Origin: Zelonia costaricensis
Lineage: Eukaryota > Euglenozoa > Kinetoplastea > Trypanosomatida > Trypanosomatidae
DNA: 64,000 bases
Assembly (NCBI GenBank): GCA_030849075.1
Contig: JASAOO010003551.1
Span: 6,254 to 70,253 of the forward strand
Direction: 5' to 3'
Numbering within the stretch: position 1 is the first letter of the stretch; the number at the start of each line of letters is the position of its first letter. A model generated the notes under the pieces. The model worked only from the letters and a program-made list of their open reading frames with translations, searched no databases and had not been told where the DNA came from. The translations under genes and the position numbers were made by a program. Below are positions 57,695 to 64,000 of this stretch, in pieces.

Positions 57695-59149
57695 TCAGGG
57701 GGTGGCGGGGCAGTACTTTTTGCGCTTGCCCTTGATGTAGTCCTTGGAGATGCGCCGCGTGCCGAACGCCACGCGGCGCGGGGGGCGGCGGTTCTTGTTG
57801 TGGCCACCCCGCGGTGTGGCTGCTGGGTTTCTCCACGTCTTGAACTGCGGCGGCACGAAGCGCTCAGCCTCGGCATCGCTCACCGTAACGGGCGCCACCT
57901 TCACCCGGTACTTTTTATCGAACAGCCCACCCGTCGGCTTTGGACGCCGCGTAGACGCAGGGACGGTGAGGTGATGGGCGACGCGGACGGTGCGCACCGC
58001 GTCCCACAGCGCTGGGGAGAGGATGGCGTCGTCGCCGCTGTGCCGCTCGAACAGCTGGCGCAGCAGGAGAAGCTCTGGTGGGTGGCGCCGCAGGTATCCG
58101 TGCAGCCCGCGGACCCGCTGGAGCGCGCCGCTGAGGCACAGCGTGAGTGCACGGCGCGAGTCCCGCACGGCGGCCGACTCTTCAAACGTGAGCGGGTCCA
58201 CGACGCGCTCCTCGATCGTTGTGGCGTGTGCGAGCGCGGCAATAAAGAAGCCCGGCGAGGACGCGCCGCTACAGCGCTGGGCCAAAGCAGTCAGCGCGTC
58301 AAACGTGCTCGCATGCATGACGCCGACGACGGAGAGCGCCTCGAGCACGTCCAGCAGCCAGCTCGCTGCAGCGGGTGCGTCAAGGGTGGTCGTCGACACC
58401 GCGTCAGGCGGTACGTCGACCGACACGGACGGCAGCGACCCCGTGTGCTGCCACTCCAAAACCCGGGCCAGCGCCTCAGGCTCGCTGAGCCGCCACAGCT
58501 GCTGCTCCAGTTCGCCGCACAGCACATCCATGAGATTCGGCTGGTGGCGCAGCGTCTCGGCGTCGGGGGAGTCGGCCATTTCGTAAAAGTCCTTGGTGGT
58601 CATCTGTTCTGTCACCTCGGAGGTGTGGTGAGCAACGTCAGCAAGGGTGAAGAACGTGTGATTCACATTGCGTAGACCTCGGTAGACGCGGCGCAGTCCG
58701 TCCAAGCTTGAGTGAGGTGCCAGCTCGACGCAACGACCGAGTGCGACGGCGGTGAGCTGCGGGTCGTTCAGCAGCTGCTGCTCCGCCATAACCTGAAAGG
58801 CCCTGCTGGTGTAGGCCGACAGCTCCGCCAGCGCGGCGCACGACGGCAGGGGCGCCTTGAAGACGCCCCACAAGCACTTGTGCATCACATCCTCGTTACG
58901 GATCGCCCGCACCGACAGCGCCTGCAGAAGACGCACCTGTTGCGAGACCTCCAACTCGCCGCCGCCGATGGCCGGGAGCAGGTCGGCGGTGCAGCGGGCC
59001 ACATCGCTCGGCGGCGTCAGCGGGTCGAGGCAGCGGTGGTACAGCTTGGTGGTGGCGCTTCGCGGCGCGTGAACCGGAAGTGGCGACAGCGCACTCTCCG
59101 ACACGCGTCCGCCGCTGTGGGCGCAGAGAAGACGACGAAAGTGTCGCAT
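57695..59149 (-). CDS. Hypothetical protein, helical, probable mitochondrial targeting
   Basis: 484 residues from the ATG encoding MRHFRRLLCAHSGGRVSESA; the longer frame begins with TTG. The Arg-rich N-terminus without acids in its first 20 residues suggests mitochondrial import. Residues about 40-370 are repeated amphipathic helices (VRLLQALSVRAIRNEDVMHK, then LAELSAYTSRAFQVMAEQQL, then LLDVLEALSVVGVMHASTFD) that look like a helical-repeat (FASTK/RAP or PPR-like) solenoid, but no family signature is present. The last 85 residues are very basic (NKNRRPPRRVAFGTRRISKD, then YIKGKRKKYC), the kind of tail found in mitoribosomal or RNA-binding proteins. I do not recognise it. A 15-A run on the plus strand at 60151-60165 gives a T tract on the coding strand about 1 kb upstream. 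Confidence 0.8.
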   Translation of the reverse strand: MRHFRRLLCAHSGGRVSESALSPLPVHAPRSATTKLYHRCLDPLTPPSDVARCTADLLPAIGGGELEVSQQVRLLQALSVRAIRNEDVMHKCLWGVFKAPLPSCAALAELSAYTSRAFQVMAEQQLLNDPQLTAVALGRCVELAPHSSLDGLRRVYRGLRNVNHTFFTLADVAHHTSEVTEQMTTKDFYEMADSPDAETLRHQPNLMDVLCGELEQQLWRLSEPEALARVLEWQHTGSLPSVSVDVPPDAVSTTTLDAPAAASWLLDVLEALSVVGVMHASTFDALTALAQRCSGASSPGFFIAALAHATTIEERVVDPLTFEESAAVRDSRRALTLCLSGALQRVRGLHGYLRRHPPELLLLRQLFERHSGDDAILSPALWDAVRTVRVAHHLTVPASTRRPKPTGGLFDKKYRVKVAPVTVSDAEAERFVPPQFKTWRNPAATPRGGHNKNRRPPRRVAFGTRRISKDYIKGKRKKYCPATP

Positions 59150-60253
59150 CTCTCTCGCCTCTGCGCCCGCCAATGCACAAATCTCCTGCTGGAAAGCGGC
59201 GCTTCAAAGCACAAGAAAGCGGGTGCCGACAGAACGTTGCGAGCTGCATCAGCCACCTGTACTGCAGGCGTCAAAGATGGTGAAGCGTGGGATGAGGAGG
59301 AGAGAAGGTGGTGGTGTGTTTGTGTGGGGGGAGAAGGGGGGATGAGGGCGCGAGGCGCGAGGCGTGTACATTGGTTTTGTCGTACACGTAAGAGGAAGAA
59401 ATGCGGCAGAGAGGGGGAAAGATGGGAGTGTCGTAGAGCGTGCTTGACGGCCATAGCACGCGCCACAGCGAGCAACAAGTCTACACGTGCTCCTTCTGCG
59501 AGGGAGGAGGAGCACCACATCTGCACAGCTTGGCTCCGCGCCGATGGCTCAAAAGCAGAGCTCGTGGCTCTTGCTCGACGCGACCTTGATGAGAGAAGAG
59601 GCCTGAACAGGAAGGAAGGGAGACGGAAAGGAGGCGATGCTGGGCGCCACGTCGCGAAGCACTCCCAAAGGCGCACAAAGAGGACTGCGAGGGGCCGGAC
59701 GCGCTGCAGGCCCGCAACGTGCACCACTTGCCGCAATCTCTACGCCTTGGAGGCACACCACGACCTGCATGCACCATCACAGCACAAACTCCCCTCATGC
59801 CGGTCGGCGCGACACCGGTGGCTGGTGCCATTGCTCCATTTTCTCCCTCTCGCCCTTCGCCAAGCGACTTATCCTTTCTTTTCCTCTTGGTCCTCCACCG
59901 CGTTTGCATGCGTCCCTGATGTTGGACCCCTCAACATTACAGGCACCCCGCGACGGCTAGGGGAAGGCTTGGGGGGAAGCAACTGGGAAAAAGAACGGAG
60001 AGTCTGGTGGGATGGCGGGTAGGCGCACGGCGCAAAAGGCAATCGAGCTGAGAACAACGGCAGAGGGGGGTGCGACCAGAATACACACGGGACGAGCATC
60101 AACGCGCTCCGCAGCGATGCGCGCTCTATTCGTCCGGTGCCGCGAAGCGAGAAAAAAAAAAAAAAAGAGAACCGAAAAGGGAAGTAGAGGCGCAGCAGGA
60201 GTGGCCGTGTGGGTACGGGGATTTGGTGGCCAGGGCGTCGTGTCCTTGGTGTC
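59150..60253 (-). other. Intergenic spacer between CAND1 and the 484-residue gene
   Basis: About 1.1 kb. It holds a strong T/C tract on the coding strand (complement of about 60148-60172). The stretch 59640-59940 is of higher complexity without a domain. No gene is supported. Confidence 0.6.
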
Positions 60254-63200
60254 TCACAGCTTGAGGCTTTGGGAGAGCAGCGGTGACTTGCGGGCCACTT
60301 CAGCGATGTCCTGGAAGCCCGCGTGGTAGGCAAAGACGGGGTTGCTGCCGAGCTTCGTGACGCAGCGAATCGTGTACAGGAGCGTCGTCTTCTGCGCGTC
60401 CGACGGGGAAGCGGGGCTCTTGATGTCGTATGCCAGCTTTGCCACGAGAGTGTCGAGCTGCTTCGCGGAGAAGGCGTATGTCGGCTTGCTCTCCACAAAG
60501 CGCACCAGCAGGTCCTTGGCGGTGTCGTTGATCGATGAGTCGCGGTCGCCGCCGGCGTGTGAGCTGCAGGCCGTGATAATTCGGTCAACAATCGCGTCCT
60601 CGACGCCAGAGTAGGCGCCGAGGTCCTTGTGACACTGGCGGCAGGCCCACAGCACGGCCGAAAGCGACTCGTAGGCAAGTTTGCGGCACTCCAGCCCGTT
60701 GTCAACGCGGTGCGTGTAGCCACTGAGGTCGAAGGTGCCTTGCAACTTGGCGTCCTCGCTGAGCTCGAGCAGCAGGTTCGGGAAGACCGTGTCGCGCGCT
60801 TCTGAGCAGTCGAGCCACTGTGGGTTCTGCTGCAGCACCGCGGTCAGCAACTGCAGCGCCATGGAGCGCAGGGGCAGTGTCGGCGCCGTGCTCTCGTTCG
60901 CGCCGGTCGGACGGTGCAGCTGAAGGAGGGCCTGCAGGACAGTGGGGCGGTACGCCTCCACGCTTTCGTCGCGCTCCGCCAGCGCGTTCAGGAAGTGGCG
61001 CAAAGCCACCATGCACTTGACGCGCTCGTCCAGGGGTGTCGCGTCGCGGAAGAGCTCCTCTGCGATGAGGAGTCGGTGCTCTGTCTTGAGCAGAAACACG
61101 CTCAGCAGTCCGGCGCACGCGCCGTACAGCTCCACCAGGTCGGCGCTGGCCGGCGACTGCAGGAAAAGGAAGAGAAGCCGCCGACTCAGGTTTGCGTCGT
61201 GGAATGGGGTGCGCTGCCGCCCCAGCGCCAGCGTGGCCGCCTCCTTTATCGACTTCACGTAGTAGTAGCGACCCGCCATCGCCGCGTCGGCAGCACGCAC
61301 CCCGCAGGGCAGCAAGACTGATTCGGCATTGCCCGGGTGCAGCATGCAGTGCGACAGCGCCAGCTCGCCGCAGGAGCGCAGGAGCTCGCCCTGCTTGCTC
61401 TGCACGCTGTCGAGCACCACCGAAGACCACTCCTGGTCCAGGTCGCTGACTTGCCCGGCGGCACCGACGCAGAGGAGGAGGTGGCCACGTTCCAGCAACT
61501 GAGCAGACAGGGAGTGTAGGAAGGCGCTCACGACCGGCGCCGAGCCGCAGCCGACGCAGCGCACCGCGGCGCAGAGGCACGGAATGTGCGCCTGGTTCGC
61601 CATCAGGAGCTGCCGCACGTCTGTCTCAATCGCCGCGCGCGACGCCGCCTCGCGCTCGTACACGTCGGTGAGCAGCGCTGTCAAGCCCTCCACTGCCGGG
61701 TCCATCAGGTTGCGACTCCACATCACGGCCTCCGCTACGCGGGCCACGTGCTCCCACGCCCCCACGCAGTACCCGCCGTAGACGGAGGCGGTGGTGTTGG
61801 CACGGTGGCGTAGCAGCTGGCTGAGAAGAAGCGCCAGCGGGCGCAACTCGGCCAGCTCGCATGATGCGAGCGACAGCGGGCGGCCCGGTGCGTAGAGCGC
61901 CGTCAGGCGTTGTAGGAAGGGGGCCGGCAACGAGGCGGCCTTGGGCGCTGACAGGCGGCTCAGCAGCACCTCGATGGCGGCGACGCGCACCCCACCTGGG
62001 CCCTGCTCCAGCAACGCCGCCACCTTCTCCAGCGCCGGCAACGGCACAGACGTGGCGGCGACGCTGCCGGCCACGGTGCCCAGCGCGCGGAGCACCGGCA
62101 GCTGGACATCGTCGGCGTCGATGGCGCCCCACAGGGCCGTGGCGGGCTGCTCAAGCGATGCGAGGCCGTGCGCCGCCACCCAGCTTGCGAGGCTCTCCGC
62201 CGCGGCCGCCCGGTTGGCGGCGGGAAAGCTGCGGTTTTCCAGCAGCGCGGCGTAGTTGTGGCCGAGCACGGAGGGGATCGACGCGTCGCGCGTGGCCGCG
62301 TACACCTGCACCAGCGTGTCGCTGACCCTGGCGATGCACACGGCGGCTGCGCTCGCGCCACCGGCGCAGAGACAGAGAGCCGGTAGCTCCTTAGCCAGAC
62401 CCACCGTCGCCTCGCTGGCCACCCCAGTGCCGCTCGCGGCCTTCACCGCGCTCGCGACCATTCTTCGGCACCCCTCCACGGCAGCCGGCATGCCGGCCAG
62501 CGCGGAGAAGTGTGTGCGCACCTGGCCGAGAATGAGCGGCACCGTATTTTTGCAGAAGCCGGGCGTGTCTGCGAGGGCGTCGAACACGTCCTCGAGCGCC
62601 TTCATCAGCGCCGCCGTCGCCTTGTCATCGGCACCACCGACCAGGCTGCACAGGGTGTGGCAGTGGGTGGTCATGAGCGCAGCACAGTCTTCGTCGCGGA
62701 CGTACGCACGGCGGGCGACCGCGCGAACCAACTTAACGGCCTCGAGCTGCACGTCCTGCGCACGGTCCAGCAGCGTGGACGTCGCCAGCGTCAGGGCCTG
62801 CATTCCCAGCTCCTTGTCGGCGTGCTGCGCCACCAGTGCCTGCAAGAGACGGCTCGCCCACATACGCAGCCGCCACGTCGAGTCGCTGGCGCCGCTGTCG
62901 TACTCGTAGTAGTCGTCGTACTCGTCGTCGTAGCTGGCGCCGCCGTCGGCGTAGGCCGCATCGTCGACTGCCGCGCCGTACGGGTCGAAGGTGACGAGAT
63001 TCTTCACGGCCTCGAACGTGCCGCGCCATGGCAATGCCGACACTCCTGCGTTGAGCTGCAGAAGATAGTAGACGACCTCGAGGAGGGTTTCGGTGCTACC
63101 CTCGCCCTCGTCGTAGTGCTCGGTGGCACATGCGAGCCGGCTGCACGCGGACTCGATGACCTGCCGCACACTCGCCAACGGCGGCACACGCAGCGCGCGC

Positions 63201-63940
63201 AGCTCCATGGAGCAGAGCTGGAGGTAGGCCACATACTGCTCGCCAGACGCGGCGTCCGTCAGCTGCCGCAGCGACTCTGCGACGACGCTCTCCTGCGTCA
63301 CTGGACTCACCAGCGGCAGCAGAAGCTCCATCAGCGCCAGACAAACATGTCGAATCGAGTTCGTCCTTCGGAAGTCCTGCACGGCCTGCTTCAGGAGCGC
63401 GTCACGGTCGCCGAGCGCCTCCTTGTAGGCAGGGGCCAGCGCGTTGACAGCGGCGTAGAGCACCTCGCGTGAGGTGTCATCGAGGCCGTTCATCGCGAGG
63501 TGCTCTGCACAGCCCTTGCAAAGGCTGCGTGCCACGTCCAGCTGCCGCTGCCAGAAACCGACGTCGCGGCGTGCCTCGCCGGCGAACTCCGCACAACACT
63601 TTTTGAACGCCATCCCGCACAGGTACTGGAGGTTTTCCCCCTCGCAGTCGTCTGTCGCACGCTTCTTTGCGACGTTGGAGAGCAAGTGCTGGAAAATGAC
63701 GGCTCGCTGGCTGCACCTCACCACCATGTCAGGAAGCACGTTAGCGGCCTCGTTCTGCACCTCCTCGCAACTCTCGCTGGGTGAGAGGCAAAAAAGCACC
63801 TTACCCACAACCTCCGTGGATATGGAGGCTTCGTCGGCGGTAGGCAGGCAGCGGCGCAGGTCAAACAGCGCCATCAGGCGCAGATCCTTGTCGACATGCT
63901 TGATGTCCTTCAAAAACCCATCAACGGAGAACTGCGCCAT
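60254..63940 (-). CDS. CAND1: CAND1/TIP120-like cullin-associated HEAT-repeat protein
   Basis: 1228 residues from the ATG encoding MAQFSVDGFLKDIKHVDKDL; the longer frame starts at TTG. Length nearly equals that I recall for human CAND1. It is all HEAT repeats. Family landmarks seen: the N-terminal DLRLMALFDLRRCLP helix pair, the acidic Tyr/Asp-rich insertion in the first third (DDEYDDYYEYDSGASDSTWR) that matches the human DDEYSDDDD...SWKVRR site, and the C-terminal TIP120 domain with the LSGYTHRVDNGLECRKLAYE segment ('TIDDGLDIRKAAFE-like') and LDTLVAKLAYDIKSPAS. CAND1 clamps unneddylated cullin-RBX1 and exchanges substrate receptors of SCF ubiquitin ligases. The gene is the most promoter-proximal complete one in the window. 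Confidence 0.93.
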   Translation of the reverse strand: MAQFSVDGFLKDIKHVDKDLRLMALFDLRRCLPTADEASISTEVVGKVLFCLSPSESCEEVQNEAANVLPDMVVRCSQRAVIFQHLLSNVAKKRATDDCEGENLQYLCGMAFKKCCAEFAGEARRDVGFWQRQLDVARSLCKGCAEHLAMNGLDDTSREVLYAAVNALAPAYKEALGDRDALLKQAVQDFRRTNSIRHVCLALMELLLPLVSPVTQESVVAESLRQLTDAASGEQYVAYLQLCSMELRALRVPPLASVRQVIESACSRLACATEHYDEGEGSTETLLEVVYYLLQLNAGVSALPWRGTFEAVKNLVTFDPYGAAVDDAAYADGGASYDDEYDDYYEYDSGASDSTWRLRMWASRLLQALVAQHADKELGMQALTLATSTLLDRAQDVQLEAVKLVRAVARRAYVRDEDCAALMTTHCHTLCSLVGGADDKATAALMKALEDVFDALADTPGFCKNTVPLILGQVRTHFSALAGMPAAVEGCRRMVASAVKAASGTGVASEATVGLAKELPALCLCAGGASAAAVCIARVSDTLVQVYAATRDASIPSVLGHNYAALLENRSFPAANRAAAAESLASWVAAHGLASLEQPATALWGAIDADDVQLPVLRALGTVAGSVAATSVPLPALEKVAALLEQGPGGVRVAAIEVLLSRLSAPKAASLPAPFLQRLTALYAPGRPLSLASCELAELRPLALLLSQLLRHRANTTASVYGGYCVGAWEHVARVAEAVMWSRNLMDPAVEGLTALLTDVYEREAASRAAIETDVRQLLMANQAHIPCLCAAVRCVGCGSAPVVSAFLHSLSAQLLERGHLLLCVGAAGQVSDLDQEWSSVVLDSVQSKQGELLRSCGELALSHCMLHPGNAESVLLPCGVRAADAAMAGRYYYVKSIKEAATLALGRQRTPFHDANLSRRLLFLFLQSPASADLVELYGACAGLLSVFLLKTEHRLLIAEELFRDATPLDERVKCMVALRHFLNALAERDESVEAYRPTVLQALLQLHRPTGANESTAPTLPLRSMALQLLTAVLQQNPQWLDCSEARDTVFPNLLLELSEDAKLQGTFDLSGYTHRVDNGLECRKLAYESLSAVLWACRQCHKDLGAYSGVEDAIVDRIITACSSHAGGDRDSSINDTAKDLLVRFVESKPTYAFSAKQLDTLVAKLAYDIKSPASPSDAQKTTLLYTIRCVTKLGSNPVFAYHAGFQDIAEVARKSPLLSQSLKL

Positions 63941-64000
63941 TCTTTGTCCTGTTTTTTGCTTTCCGGGTGCCAAGCGAGACGAAGCGGGAGAGGCGGAGCT
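63941..64000 (-). other. CAND1 leader region at the window edge
   Basis: Sixty bases upstream of the CAND1 ATG. The coding strand contains AAAAAACAGGACAAAG next to the start (complement of about 63945-63960). The splice acceptor is probably outside the window. Confidence 0.5.

Overview
This window looks like chromosomal DNA from a trypanosomatid of the subfamily Leishmaniinae (Leishmania, Leptomonas, Crithidia or a close relative). It is G+C-rich. All twenty protein-coding genes I support, and the one tRNA, lie on the minus strand with no recognisable introns. Genes are separated by 0.5-3 kb of low-complexity DNA that is rich in pyrimidine tracts and CA/GT microsatellites when read along the coding strand. 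That is the layout of a polycistronic RNA polymerase II unit processed by spliced-leader trans-splicing. The families fit: a giant kinetoplastid calpain-like protein, a glycosomal-type ABCD transporter, an uncleaved-looking Nup98/Nup96 nucleoporin and a diverged mitochondrial RNase III-like protein. From memory and unverified, the order calpain - glycosomal ABC transporter - vasohibin-like - Brix protein - ribokinase resembles Leishmania major chromosome 27.

In transcription order (64000 down to 1) the genes are: CAND1/TIP120-like cullin regulator (60254-63940); a probable mitochondrial protein of unknown function (57695-59149); a TSNAXIP1-domain coiled-coil protein (54423-56672); a degenerate RNase III-like mitochondrial protein (51827-53107); a two-RRM RNA-binding protein (49026-50507); an AFG2/SPATA5-type AAA ATPase with a degenerate first ATPase domain (44090-46048); a small protein built of three CxEMxHWD repeats (42764-43348); a 1572-residue FG nucleoporin (37501-42219); ATG9 (33406-35670); a 140-residue coiled-coil protein (32348-32770); tRNA-Ala(CGC) (32219-32290); a mitochondrial J-protein with a C-terminal membrane hairpin (30489-31670); ribokinase (28710-29699); an S/R-rich disordered protein (25235-27181); a 563-residue unknown (22095-23786); RPF1 (20418-21410); vasohibin-type tubulin carboxypeptidase (17548-19443); a glycosomal ABCD half-transporter (13177-15243); an SH3b-like unknown (9203-10969); and a giant two-module calpain-like protein that runs off the left edge (1-6426).

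The genes do not form one pathway, as expected where transcription units group unrelated genes and control is post-transcriptional. Recurring themes are cytoskeleton/flagellum (vasohibin, calpain-like, TSNAXIP1-like), organelles and autophagy (ABCD transporter, ATG9, J-protein), ribosome assembly (RPF1, AFG2-like), and nuclear transport and ubiquitin control (nucleoporin, CAND1). Several proteins keep a catalytic fold but have lost key residues: both calpain modules, the first AAA domain, the nucleoporin autoproteolytic domain and the RNase III-like domain. I saw no transposase, CRISPR array, rRNA or strand-switch region.

Where the longest open frame began with GTG or TTG, or with a low-complexity leader, I moved the start to the first convincing ATG and recorded why.
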